In this document: positions 37,130 through 45,956 of the stretch, one piece after another
How the letters are laid out: every line of letters begins with the position of its first letter
How positions within the stretch are numbered: the first letter of the stretch is position 1
Source: an uncultured Gemmatimonadales bacterium
Lineage (GTDB): Bacteria; Gemmatimonadota; Gemmatimonadetes; Longimicrobiales; Gaopeijiaceae
DNA: 64,000 bases
Assembly: GCA_937919655.1 (NCBI GenBank)
Contig: CALFPJ010000063.1
Coordinates: 1-64,000, forward strand
Direction: 5' to 3'
Program-made: the position numbers and the translations under genes
Notes under the pieces: generated by a model
Databases searched by the model: none
What the model was told of the DNA's origin: nothing
What the model saw: only the letters and a program-made list of their open reading frames with translations

Positions 37130-38548
37130 TTGGCCGAAAAACCCTCTCCGAGAGCCAGATCCTTCGACCGTTCGATTGTCGAGGGCCCCATTCGCGGCGC
37201 GGTGTGGAAGCTGGCGTGGCCCACCATGCTGCAGAACATCATCGGTGGCCTTCAGGGCATCGTCGATCACGCCATGGTTGGGCACTACGTCGGCTACACC
37301 GGGAACGCGGCGATCGGTGTGTCGTGGCAGATCTTCCTGGTGGTGATCGTGTTCATCAGCTCGCTCTTTACCGGAATGGGCGTGCTCGTGGCCCGTTTCA
37401 CCGGTGCGAACGAACCGGAGAAGGTGAACCGTACGGTCTATCAGGCGTTCCTGACGGCGGTGGGCATCCTCATCATGATCATGGCGCCCATCGGGTACTT
37501 TGGGGCACCCACGCTTCTGACCCTGGTGAACGCGGCGCCTGAGGTACAAGTCGAGGCCCTGCCCTACCTCAGGATCATGTTCGTCTTTTCGTTCGGCATG
37601 TTGATGTTCTTCATGCTGGGAGGCGCTCTGCGCTCTGCGGGTGATGCCAAAACGCCCTTGCGGCTCGGTATCGCACTGACCCTTCTCAACATCGGACTCA
37701 ACGTCCTGCTTATCAAAGGCTTTGGCCCGATTCCGGCGTTCGGCACCAAGGGCGCCGCGATGGGGACCGTGATCGCAGGAGGGCTGGTCAGCTTCTATGC
37801 GCTGGCAAAACTTCTCGGTGGCACTTGGGTGGTTCAGTTCCATCGAGGCATGAACTGGAGGCCTGATTGGGACATCATCAGGCAGCTCTTTAAGTTCGGG
37901 CTGCCGACCGGGATTCAGGGGGTGGCCATGAACGTCGGCGGCGTCTTCCTTCTGGGCTTCGTCGGTTCGCTCTCGATGAGCGCGCAGGCTCAGGCTGCCT
38001 ATGTGGTCAGCTACACGCAGCTCTTCTCATTCATCACTTGGACATCCGTCGGTATCATGGGCGCGACGGCCGCAGTCGCCGGCCAGAACCTCGGGGCCGG
38101 ACAGCCGGATAGGACCGCAAAGTCCGTGAATGTGGCGGCGGGTTTTGGTTTGCTGCTCGCTGCAGGCATCGGTGTGACCTTCGTTCTGTTCCCGGAAGCC
38201 TTGCTGAGCATCTTCGGAATGGACGATGCGGTGGTCCTGGCTCTTAGTAAGGAACTGCTCAGGTACCTCGCCGTGTCCGGTCTCTTTATTACCGTCGCTC
38301 TTGCGTACACCGGCGGCCTGCAGGGCACGGGCGACACGAAGAGCCCGATGTACATCTCCATCATCTCTCAGTTGGTCATTCCGTTGGGGATCTGCTTCAC
38401 CGTCCAGGCATTTTCGACACTTGAGCCGCACCATATCTGGCTCGCCATCGTTACGGGTCACTTCACGCGGGCGACGCTGAGCGTCATCGTGTTCAGACGC
38501 GAAAAGTGGCGTGGCATCGAAGTCGATATCGGGTCCGCAAAGGCCTAG
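37130..38548 (+). CDS. MATE family efflux transporter
   Basis: A cation-antiporting multidrug/toxin exporter of the inner membrane, 472 residues with about 12 helices. It has the two-fold MATE pattern: WKLAWPTMLQNIIGGLQGIVD in the first helix, ALRSAGDAKTPLRLGIAL after helix 5, FGLPTGIQGVAMNVGGV starting the second half, then AVAGQNLGAG and GGLQGTGDTKSPMYISI. Start TTG 37130 lies three bases after the preceding frame. Its TAG stop (38546-38548) is part of the CTAG that opens the 306-bp repeat element. Substrate is not predictable. Confidence 0.92.
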   Translation: MAEKPSPRARSFDRSIVEGPIRGAVWKLAWPTMLQNIIGGLQGIVDHAMVGHYVGYTGNAAIGVSWQIFLVVIVFISSLFTGMGVLVARFTGANEPEKVNRTVYQAFLTAVGILIMIMAPIGYFGAPTLLTLVNAAPEVQVEALPYLRIMFVFSFGMLMFFMLGGALRSAGDAKTPLRLGIALTLLNIGLNVLLIKGFGPIPAFGTKGAAMGTVIAGGLVSFYALAKLLGGTWVVQFHRGMNWRPDWDIIRQLFKFGLPTGIQGVAMNVGGVFLLGFVGSLSMSAQAQAAYVVSYTQLFSFITWTSVGIMGATAAVAGQNLGAGQPDRTAKSVNVAAGFGLLLAAGIGVTFVLFPEALLSIFGMDDAVVLALSKELLRYLAVSGLFITVALAYTGGLQGTGDTKSPMYISIISQLVIPLGICFTVQAFSTLEPHHIWLAIVTGHFTRATLSVIVFRREKWRGIEVDIGSAKA

Positions 38549-38850
38549 GGAAGCTCTGCAGAAGTATGGTACCCCGCGCACAGGGGGCTTACGCTGCTCA
38601 GAGTAGGAACGACGACGAGTCGTAGCAGGGCTAAGGTGAGGAGGAGAGACGACCTATCAGTGGCGTAACCCCCTGTGCCGGTCACCATGTAGGATATGAT
38701 CTGTGCTCGGTCTGGGGTTGGGGCGGCACGGCCCCGCCTCCGTCGTTGCTCCTCCTCGAAATAGCGTTGCTATTCCTCGTCGTCGCGCCTCGCAGGATCC
38801 GGCGCCTCGGCGCTCTCGGTGGCTCGCGAACTTTCGATACACCACACTAG
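38545..38850. mobile_element. Complete 306-bp CTAG-bounded palindromic repeat (copy B)
   Basis: Bounded by CTAG at 38545-38548 and 38847-38850, exactly as long as copy A. The left end reads CTAG, GGAAGCTCTGC, AGAAGTATGGTACC, and then GAGTAGGAACGACGACGAG is shared with copy A. The right half (CGTTGCTCCTCC, hairpin AATAGC-GTT-GCTATT at 38760-38774, CGTCGCGCCT) is instead closest to the short element at 14183-14347, and the right end CTAGTGTGGTGTATCGAAAG does not match the left end. The arms near 38606-38660 and 38742-38795 remain imperfectly complementary. It looks like a mosaic of two related repeats. Confidence 0.82.
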
Positions 38851-38873
38851 CCTACGGCATCCTCGGAGCCGAG

Positions 38874-39470
38874 ATGAAAAAGTACGACCAGGTCTATTTC
38901 GATTCGTGGTACCGTGACAAGGACTCTCCTGTCGGGTCGCGGTCTGCGCTCGCGCGAAGCGTGGCGCTGGCGGTCGCGCTCACCGAGTCGATTCTGGACA
39001 GGCCACTGCGCAGTGTCCTCGACGTCGGCTGTGGGGAGGGGCGTTGGCAGCCCGAGCTCAACCGGCAGCGTCCACGCGCGTCGTACCTCGGCATCGATTC
39101 TAGCGAATACGCGGTGGAGCGCTTTGGTGCGCGGCGGAACCTGATGCTCGGGTCGTTCGAGGATCTGGAGCTTCACGTCTTCGACAGTCCGTTCGACCTG
39201 GTGATCTGCTCGGACGTGATGCATTACCTCACGGACGCCCAGATCATCCGAGGCCTGCCATCGCTCGTCGACTGCGTAGAAGGGGTGGCCCTTCTGGATG
39301 TGTTCACGGGGTCAGATGAAGTCGAAGGCGATCACGTGGACTTCCAACTCCGCTCCGCAGCGGCGTACCGGAAGATGTTCCGCGACTCGGGGCTAGTGCC
39401 GATTGGTATGCAGGCCTATGTGCCGCTCGAGGTCGCAGAGATCCTCGAGGAATTGGATTTGCCGGGCTAG
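38874..39470 (+). CDS. SAM-dependent methyltransferase (class I)
   Basis: A 198-residue class I methyltransferase. Motif I VLDVGCGEGRWQPEL near residue 50 binds SAM, followed by YLGIDSSEYAV and the FDLVICSDVMHYLTDAQ motif IV region. The substrate is unknown. ATG 38874 with CGGAG upstream was chosen over a longer frame from 38703, which would read through the repeat element. The element ends 23 bases before the start, so this gene's expression signals may derive from it. Confidence 0.85.
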   Translation: MKKYDQVYFDSWYRDKDSPVGSRSALARSVALAVALTESILDRPLRSVLDVGCGEGRWQPELNRQRPRASYLGIDSSEYAVERFGARRNLMLGSFEDLELHVFDSPFDLVICSDVMHYLTDAQIIRGLPSLVDCVEGVALLDVFTGSDEVEGDHVDFQLRSAAAYRKMFRDSGLVPIGMQAYVPLEVAEILEELDLPG

Positions 39471-39615
39471 GGGCGGCGGTTGGCGGAGCTTACTCGGCTC
39501 AGTCGACGACGGGACCCCTTCCTTTTGCTCGACGACTCCCCATGTTGCCCTCTCGCGTCCTCCGTTCGCATGCGGTGCGGCTCGAAGTGGCGAGAACCCA
39601 TGACGGGATGATCCG

Positions 39616-40080
39616 GTGGCAAAACAATATTGGTTGATGAAGTCTGAGCCCGACGTGTTCTCCATCGATGACCTCCGGCGGGAAGGGTCGACGTGTTGGG
39701 AGGGCGTTCGTAACTACCAGGCCCGCAACAACATGCGGGACATGAAAGTTGGCGACGAGGTGATCTACTATCACTCGAATGCCAAGCCGCCTGGAGCTGT
39801 GGGCATCGCGCGCGTCTGCAAGAAAGCGTATCCGGATCACTTCGCGCTGCAAAAGGGGCACAAATATTTTGATGCCAAGTCCGACCCGGACAATCCCCGC
39901 TGGTTCATGGTCGACGTCGAGTTCGTCGCCGAGTTCGATGAATGTGTGGGCCTAGCAGAACTCAAGTCTGATCCCGAGTTGGCCGATATGGAGCTGATCC
40001 GTTACGGACGCCTTTCCGTGCAGGCCGTGAAGAAGTCGGAGTTCGGGCGGGTGAAAAAGATGGCAGGGTGTAAGAAATGA
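39616..40080 (+). CDS. EVE domain-containing protein
   Basis: A 154-residue single-domain protein of the EVE/thymocyte nuclear protein 1 type, which is related to PUA and YTH folds and binds modified bases in nucleic acids. Signature segments are YWLMKSEPDVFSIDDL, WEGVRNYQARNNMRDMKVGD, YYHSNAKPPGAVGIARV, DNPRWFMVDVEF and LIRYGRLSVQAVKKSEF. Start is GTG 39616. It overlaps the next gene by 4 bases (ATGA). The 145 bases upstream hold nothing I recognise. Confidence 0.93.
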   Translation: MAKQYWLMKSEPDVFSIDDLRREGSTCWEGVRNYQARNNMRDMKVGDEVIYYHSNAKPPGAVGIARVCKKAYPDHFALQKGHKYFDAKSDPDNPRWFMVDVEFVAEFDECVGLAELKSDPELADMELIRYGRLSVQAVKKSEFGRVKKMAGCKK

Positions 40081-41333
40081 CTCGGCGGCTTCCTATGGTT
40101 GCGACTACGGTGCTCGCCTTGGCGACACTTGTAAGTCCTGGCGATGCCCACGCCCAGAAAATCCCCGACGCACGGGCATTGGGCGTGCCACTGGAGGGGC
40201 GTCCGGGCCCGAACAACGCGATCACTGATGTCCCGGGCGTCGAGGTAGGACACGTGACGATCATCCGCGGTGAGGGAGAACTCGTAGTGGGCGAAGGGCC
40301 CGTCCGCACCGGCGTAACGGCCATCCTTCCGCGCGGACGCGCAGCCGGCGACTCGGCCTTTGCAGCTTGGTTCAGCCTGAACGGCAACGGAGAGATGACG
40401 GGCACGACGTGGATCGAAGAATCCGGCATCCTCGAATCTCCGGTGCTCATCACCAACACGCACAGCGTGGGCGTGGTGCGAGATGCGGTGATCGACTGGA
40501 TGCGCCGTCGTGACCCATCGTTCCTGTGGGCGCTGCCCGTGGTCGCGGAGACGTACGATGGTAATTTGAACGACATCAACGGCTTCCATGTAAAACCCGA
40601 GCATGTATTTGGAGCCCTGGATGGCGCGCGCCCAGGGCCGGTTCAGCAGGGGGCCGTCGGTGGTGGCACGGGTATGCGCTGCCACGGATTCAAGGGGGGA
40701 ATCGGGACCGCCTCACGGGTCGACCCCACCACGGGGTACACGATCGGGGTACTCGTGCAGTGCAATCAGGGAGCGCGCGCGGATCTGCGGATCGCGGGGA
40801 TACCCGTGGGACGCATGATGCCCGAACCGGCTGCTTGCTATGCGGATCGTGCGATTCCGTCGTCGTCCCGGCGCGCGAGCGTCCCGTTTTGCGATGGGGC
40901 GGATGCGGATGGTATTCTCGACGAGGTCCCCGAGGGCGCGGGATCGATCATCATTGTCCTGGCCACAGACGCTCCTCTGCTCCCCACGCAAATTGAACGT
41001 TTGGTCACGCGAACAGCGCTAGGGCTCGCCCGCATTGGTGGGATGGGATACAACGGGTCAGGTGACATATTTCTTGGATTCAGCACAGGGAATCGCCGTG
41101 CCGCGGCGGAACGCTCACAGCTCGTCGGACTTGAGATGCTCCCGAACGACGGGATCAACGGTTTGATCTCTTTAACTGTGCATGCAACGGAGGAGGCCAT
41201 CTTGAATGCGATGCTGGCCGCCGAGACGATGACGGGCATCAACGGGTATACGATCCCCGCGCTTCCGCAGGACAGTCTGATAAAGATTATGGAGCGAGCC
41301 GGGCCTGTGATTCGCCCGGGCGGACTCAACTGA
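40077..41333 (+). CDS. P1 family peptidase (DmpA-like aminopeptidase), secreted
   Basis: A 418-residue Ntn-hydrolase-like enzyme of the DmpA/BapA group, which releases D- or L-amino acids or beta-amino acids from peptide N-termini. A signal peptide (VATTVLALATLVSPGDAHA) is followed by NNAITDVPGVEVGHVTI and VLITNTHSVGVVRDAV. The self-cleavage and catalytic site is Gly-Ser in GAGSIIIVLATDAPLLP near residue 297. The C-terminal beta chain contains GMGYNGSGDIFLGFSTG. The gene is coupled to the EVE gene and followed 24 bases later by an M28 peptidase. Confidence 0.92.
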   Translation: MTRRLPMVATTVLALATLVSPGDAHAQKIPDARALGVPLEGRPGPNNAITDVPGVEVGHVTIIRGEGELVVGEGPVRTGVTAILPRGRAAGDSAFAAWFSLNGNGEMTGTTWIEESGILESPVLITNTHSVGVVRDAVIDWMRRRDPSFLWALPVVAETYDGNLNDINGFHVKPEHVFGALDGARPGPVQQGAVGGGTGMRCHGFKGGIGTASRVDPTTGYTIGVLVQCNQGARADLRIAGIPVGRMMPEPAACYADRAIPSSSRRASVPFCDGADADGILDEVPEGAGSIIIVLATDAPLLPTQIERLVTRTALGLARIGGMGYNGSGDIFLGFSTGNRRAAAERSQLVGLEMLPNDGINGLISLTVHATEEAILNAMLAAETMTGINGYTIPALPQDSLIKIMERAGPVIRPGGLN

Positions 41334-41357
41334 CGTCAACTTGAACAGGTGAAAATC

Positions 41358-42944
41358 ATGAGAGCTGTGCGTTCGATCATGCTTGCGGCCGCCGTCGCCG
41401 CGATGTCCGTCCCTGCCGCCGCCGACGCGCAATCGTTGGCAAGCGACGATCCGGTTCTACGGGCGATCTGGAGTGAGGCGATTAGCAACTCGCACTTCCG
41501 GCCGCTGGCTCAGTCGCTGCTCGATTCGATCGGGCCGAGGCTTACCGCGTCGCCGGGTATCGAAGCGGCCCAGGCGTGGGCCGTACAGACCCTGCAGGGC
41601 TGGGGCGTCGACGCCCGCACCGAACAATACGGCACCTGGGAGGGCTGGGAGCGAGGTGTGAGTCACATCGACCTGATCAGTCCGCGTGTCCGGTCCCTTG
41701 AGGGCCGCATTCTCGCTTGGAGTCCAGGCACCGAGGGGCGCCCCGTCGAGGCAGAGATCACCTACGTCCCGGAAATGGACTCGCCCGATGACTGGAGGGC
41801 TTTCTTGGGGACGGTGCGCGGAAAGTGGGTGATGTTCTCCTACCCGGAGCCTTCCTGCCGCGCCAGCGAACAGTGGGCCGAGTTTGGCGCACCTGGCTCA
41901 GCACAGAGGAACGAGCAGCAGCGAGCAGCCGGCGCACGCAGGTGGACGCAGAGCCTTGCGGCGGCAGGGTCTCAGGACCCGAGGCAGCGTGACCTCCACG
42001 CTCAGTTGGAGGAAGCGGGCGCGGCTGGGATCATCAAGTCCGAGTGGCCCGGTTCATATGGCACGACGCGCGTCTTCAACGCATACAATCGCGAGACCCC
42101 ATCGTTCGAACTCTCTTGTGAAGACTACAGTCTCGTTCACCGCTTGGCGGAGAACGGACAGAATCCGGTGTTACGGCTTACCGCAGAAGCCGAAAATCGC
42201 GGTGAAGTCCCAGTATTTAATGTTATCGGCGAGATCCGTGGCACGGAGCGACCGGACGAGTATGTGATGCTCTCGGCTCACTTCGATTCGTGGGAGAGCG
42301 GCTCCGGTGCGACGGACAATGGCACGGGTTCGGTCTTGATGCTGGAGACCATGCGCATTCTCAAGGCGGTGTATCCGAATCCCAAGCGGACGATCCTGAT
42401 CGGTCTTTGGAGTGGCGAAGAGCAGGGCCTCAACGGGTCGCGTGCATTCTCTGAGGATCACCAAGACGTAGTGACTGGTCTGCAGGTGTTGTTCAACCAA
42501 GACAACGGCACGGGTCGGATCGTGAATATGAACGCACAAGGGCTGACGGAGGCCAGCGGGTCGCTTGCTCGGTGGTTGGCGATGGCGCCGGCTGAGGTCA
42601 CGTCCGACATCGACCTAGACCTGCCGGGGTCGCCTGGCAGCGGCGGTTCGGATTATGCCTCGTTCGTGTGCTGGGGTGCTCCGGCCTTCAACCTGGGTGC
42701 GCTCTCCTGGGACTACAGTTCTCACACGTGGCACACGCACAGGGACACGTTCGACAAGCTGGTCTTCGAGGACTTGATCAGTAATGCGGTGCTTACGGCG
42801 TCCCTCGTCTACCTCGCATCTGAGGACGATGACTTTACGAGCCGGAAGCAGCGGAGCGTCATTCAGGGACGTGGAGGACAGGCCGGTGCATGGCCTGTGT
42901 GTTCGCCTGCCGATCGCAACTCGGGGATGAGCCCTCGTATGTAG
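41358..42944 (+). CDS. Secreted M28 family metallopeptidase
   Basis: A 528-residue zinc aminopeptidase/carboxypeptidase-like enzyme with an inserted PA domain (about 130-270). ATG 41358 has AGGTGA five bases upstream and gives a signal peptide ending ADAQ. The zinc site is complete: His and Asp in SAHFDSW, Asp in GATDNGTGSVLMLE, Glu pair in SGEEQGLNGS, Asp in NQDNGTG and His in HTWHTHRDTFD. It is the third peptidase of the cluster with M24 and P1 and has a strong terminator after it. Confidence 0.93.
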   Translation: MRAVRSIMLAAAVAAMSVPAAADAQSLASDDPVLRAIWSEAISNSHFRPLAQSLLDSIGPRLTASPGIEAAQAWAVQTLQGWGVDARTEQYGTWEGWERGVSHIDLISPRVRSLEGRILAWSPGTEGRPVEAEITYVPEMDSPDDWRAFLGTVRGKWVMFSYPEPSCRASEQWAEFGAPGSAQRNEQQRAAGARRWTQSLAAAGSQDPRQRDLHAQLEEAGAAGIIKSEWPGSYGTTRVFNAYNRETPSFELSCEDYSLVHRLAENGQNPVLRLTAEAENRGEVPVFNVIGEIRGTERPDEYVMLSAHFDSWESGSGATDNGTGSVLMLETMRILKAVYPNPKRTILIGLWSGEEQGLNGSRAFSEDHQDVVTGLQVLFNQDNGTGRIVNMNAQGLTEASGSLARWLAMAPAEVTSDIDLDLPGSPGSGGSDYASFVCWGAPAFNLGALSWDYSSHTWHTHRDTFDKLVFEDLISNAVLTASLVYLASEDDDFTSRKQRSVIQGRGGQAGAWPVCSPADRNSGMSPRM

Positions 42945-42966
42945 GGTCGGTCAGAGGTAGAGTGAC

Positions 42967-43006
42967 AAGGAGGGGGCGGCTTCGGCCGCCCCCTCCTTCT
43001 TTTTCT
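42967..43006 (+). terminator. Intrinsic terminator after the M28 peptidase gene
   Basis: AAGGAGGGGGCGGC (42967-42980) and GCCGCCCCCTCCTT (42985-42998) form a perfect 14-bp stem with a TTCG tetraloop, followed by CTTTTTCT. Confidence 0.95.
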
Positions 43007-43137
43007 ACGTCAACTCTCCAACTAGATCTGCGCGATATGGGATTCGAACTCTTGGAGAATGAGACCGAGTTGGCGGCGTTCACTCACGCCCGATAACTTT
43101 CCCGTCCTTCAATTCATTGGCAGACGGAGCCTTGGGT

Positions 43138-44619
43138 ATGCTGGTCCGGAACTACGTAGGCGGTGCTTGGCGAGAAGCCTCGTCCTCTGAAACGCTGGCC
43201 GTCCGAAATCCTGCGTCGGGTGAGGAAATCGCTCGGGTCCCACTCTCTGGCGGCGCAGACATTGATGCCGCCGTTCAGGCGGCGAAGGCGGCCTTCCCGA
43301 GTTGGCGAGCGACCCCCGCAACCGAGCGTGCCCGTGTCCTTTTTCGGCTCAAGGCTCTGCTGGAGGAGAACAAAGAAGACCTCGCTCGCCAGCTGACTAT
43401 CGAACACGGAAAGGTGATTGCAGAAACACGGGGCGAGGTGCAGCGCGGTATCGAGAATGTCGAGCACGCATGCGGTATTCCAGCGCTGATGATGGGCGAC
43501 ACGGTTGAGGAAATTTCCCGGGGGATCGACTGTGCCTCGTGGCGTCAGCCGATGGGTGTCTTCAGCATTATCACACCCTACAACTTCCCGGTGATGATTC
43601 CGCTTTGGTTTTGGCCGTACGCCGTAGCCACCGGAAACACCGTGGTGCTGAAGCCGAGTGAGCAGGACCCGCTCACGCACCAGAAGATCGTTGCCTTGGC
43701 TGAGCAAGCAGGGCTCCCGCCGGGCGTGCTCAACGTCGTTCACGGAGGTCAGGAGACAGTCGAGGCGATCTGTGATCACCCCGACATCGTCGGTGTGTCC
43801 TTCGTCGGCTCAAGCCACGTCGCAAAAATCGTCTACACCCGCGCGACCGCGGCCGGGAAGCGAGCGCAGACGCTAGGGGGTGCAAAGAATTACCTCATCG
43901 TGCTGCCTGACGCGGACATGGACGTGACGTTGGATGCCTGCGCTAGTTCGATCTTCGGCTCAACGGGCCAGCGGTGTCTCGCCGGAAGCGTGGTGGTGGG
44001 TGTCGGCGACGCGCATGCAAAAATCCGTGAGCGATTGATGGATGCCGCGTCTTCACTGCGCGTGGGTGACGGCCTGGAGCCGACCACGGATATGGGTCCG
44101 GTGATCTCGGGTGTGCATCGGGACAGAGTGAATGCATTCATCGATCAGGGTGTGGCCGACGGAGCCAAGTTGTCACTCGACGGCCGGAGTCCCTCGGTCG
44201 CGGGCCTGGAAGGCGGGTACTGGGTGGGGCCGACGGTCTTCGAAGATGTGACACCCGGCATGTCGATCGGGACCGAGGAAGTTTTTGGACCGGTCGCAAG
44301 CATCAACCGAGCGAAGGACGTCGACGAAGCGATCGCGATGATGCACGCGAGTCGCTACGGCAACGCCTGCTCAATCTTCACGACAAGTGGTGGGGCTGCC
44401 CGGGATTTTCGATATCAGGCCGGCATCAGCATGATCGGCGTGAACATCGGTGTTGCGGCGCCCATGGCGTTTTTCCCGTTCGGAGGCTCGAAGGGCTCCT
44501 TCTTCGGCGATCTTAAGGCCGCCGGACGGGACGCGATTTCTTTCTATACTGAACAGCGTGTGGTCATTTCGCGCTGGTCGGCCGTACCCTCTGATCCCCA
44601 TCGGGTGACCAAACCATGA
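43138..44619 (+). CDS. mmsA: CoA-acylating methylmalonate-semialdehyde dehydrogenase
   Basis: Oxidises methylmalonate or malonate semialdehyde to propionyl- or acetyl-CoA with NAD and CoA, in valine, inositol or beta-alanine breakdown; 493 residues. Family segments are YVGGAWREA, PMGVFSIITPYNFPVMIPLW, VLKPSEQDPLTHQKI, LGGAKNYLIVLPDAD, the catalytic Cys in GSTGQRCLAGSVVV, EEVFGPVASINRAKDVDEAI and the end PFGGSKGSFFGDLKAAGRDA. ATG 43138 has GGAG ten bases upstream; a TTG at 43117 in frame is the alternative. It overlaps the aminotransferase by 4 bases, implying one pathway. Confidence 0.93.
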   Translation: MLVRNYVGGAWREASSSETLAVRNPASGEEIARVPLSGGADIDAAVQAAKAAFPSWRATPATERARVLFRLKALLEENKEDLARQLTIEHGKVIAETRGEVQRGIENVEHACGIPALMMGDTVEEISRGIDCASWRQPMGVFSIITPYNFPVMIPLWFWPYAVATGNTVVLKPSEQDPLTHQKIVALAEQAGLPPGVLNVVHGGQETVEAICDHPDIVGVSFVGSSHVAKIVYTRATAAGKRAQTLGGAKNYLIVLPDADMDVTLDACASSIFGSTGQRCLAGSVVVGVGDAHAKIRERLMDAASSLRVGDGLEPTTDMGPVISGVHRDRVNAFIDQGVADGAKLSLDGRSPSVAGLEGGYWVGPTVFEDVTPGMSIGTEEVFGPVASINRAKDVDEAIAMMHASRYGNACSIFTTSGGAARDFRYQAGISMIGVNIGVAAPMAFFPFGGSKGSFFGDLKAAGRDAISFYTEQRVVISRWSAVPSDPHRVTKP

Positions 44620-45932
44620 GTGAGCGGGACATTGCCGGGGGCGCTACGAGCGCTGAGATCATCCAGGGGCAGCGTGAGTATTTGCTTCCCTCCATGCTGC
44701 ACATGTATTCCGAGCCGATGGCTTTGGTGGAGGGGAAAGGCGTCCGGGTGCGCGACGCCGAGGGTCGCGAATACCTCGATCTGTTCGCGGGGATTTTGAC
44801 CACGTCTGTCGGGCATTGTAACCCGCGTGTGAACGAGGCGATGACCGCCCAAATGAACCGCCTTGGGCATGTCTCGACTTTGTACGCCACCGAGGCGCAC
44901 GTTGAGGCAGCCAAGAAAATCGCAGAGATCTCGCCGGGAGCGCTGAATCGCACCTTTTTCAGCAACTCTGGGACAGAAGCCGTCGAGACTGCGCTCATGA
45001 TGGCGTGCTTGGCTACGGGTCGGAGCGAGATCATTGGGCTGCGAGTCGGCTACCACGGGCGTTCATTCATGGCGTCCAGTGTCACCGCACATTCAGGGTG
45101 GCGTCCACTCGCCACGCCGGTCGCCGGCATCAAGCACGCGAAGTCTCCGAACCCCTATCGATGTCCGTTCAAGCAGCCATGTGACGATACCTGCGTCGAT
45201 CGTTTTATCGACGATCTTGAGGAGGTCATTCTCACGACCACCAACGGCCGGCCCGCGGCATTTATCGCGGAGACGATCCAAGGCGTAGCGGGATATGTCG
45301 TACCTCCCGCCAATTACTTCCAAAAGGCGGCCGAGGTCATTCGACACTATGGTGGCCTTCTCATAATTGATGAGGTGCAGACCGGATTCGGGCGCTGCGG
45401 GACACATTGGTTTGGTATCGATCACTGGGGCGTCGAGCCCGACATCATGGTGATGGCGAAGGGAATCGCGAACGGAGCCCCGGTTGGCGCGACGATCGCC
45501 ACGGACGAAATCGCCCATGGTTGGAAAGGCAAGACCATTTCGACCTTCGGCGGCACCCCAGTTTCGATGGCTGCGCTGTGTGCGACGCAGGACGAGCTAC
45601 GCGAGCATGACGCCCCACAAAACGCTGAGGTCCGGGGCCAGCAGCTACGGGCCGGGCTCGAGGCGATTCAGGCGCGCCACCCCTGGATTGGCGACGTCCG
45701 AGGCATGGGCCTGATGCAGGCCATGGAGATCGTGAAGGATCCGGTCACCAAAGAGCCTGACAACGCGCGCACCGCAAAGTTCGCCGAGGCCACGCGTGAG
45801 GTCGGTGTGCTGATCGGCCTTGGTGGGCTCAACGGGACCGTGGTACGGATCGGCCCTTCGCTGCTCGTCACCGAGGGCGAAATCACTGAAGGACTAGAGT
45901 TGCTGGGTAAGGCCGCGGATATGGCTGGGTAA
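44616..45932 (+). CDS. Class III PLP aminotransferase (AGXT2 / beta-alanine or GABA aminotransferase type)
   Basis: A 438-residue omega-aminotransferase. Motifs are GREYLDLFAGILTTSVGHCNP, FFSNSGTEAVETALM, the GYHGRSFMASSVT loop, IIDEVQTGFGRCGTHWFG with the PLP aspartate, the PLP lysine in MAKGIANGAPVGA, and FGGTPVSMAA. The extra Cys-containing insert PYRCPFKQPCDDTC is typical of AGXT2-like proteins. Coupling to mmsA suggests transamination of beta-alanine or 3-aminoisobutyrate to the semialdehyde that MmsA then oxidises. The exact amino donor is inference. Confidence 0.9.
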   Translation: MSERDIAGGATSAEIIQGQREYLLPSMLHMYSEPMALVEGKGVRVRDAEGREYLDLFAGILTTSVGHCNPRVNEAMTAQMNRLGHVSTLYATEAHVEAAKKIAEISPGALNRTFFSNSGTEAVETALMMACLATGRSEIIGLRVGYHGRSFMASSVTAHSGWRPLATPVAGIKHAKSPNPYRCPFKQPCDDTCVDRFIDDLEEVILTTTNGRPAAFIAETIQGVAGYVVPPANYFQKAAEVIRHYGGLLIIDEVQTGFGRCGTHWFGIDHWGVEPDIMVMAKGIANGAPVGATIATDEIAHGWKGKTISTFGGTPVSMAALCATQDELREHDAPQNAEVRGQQLRAGLEAIQARHPWIGDVRGMGLMQAMEIVKDPVTKEPDNARTAKFAEATREVGVLIGLGGLNGTVVRIGPSLLVTEGEITEGLELLGKAADMAG

Positions 45933-45956
45933 CGGGGCCAGCCGCACGGTTACCCA
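45926..45956. terminator. Hairpin between convergent genes, possible bidirectional terminator
   Basis: TGGGTAAC (45926-45933) and GTTACCCA (45949-45956) form a perfect 8-bp dyad. The stop codons of both convergent genes lie in the two arms. There are no T-runs. Confidence 0.5.

Noticed and set aside
43030..43062. GGGATTCGAACTC looked like the T-arm of a tRNA on the minus strand.
   Set aside because: The flanking bases do not form a T-stem, and no acceptor, D or anticodon arms can be placed.
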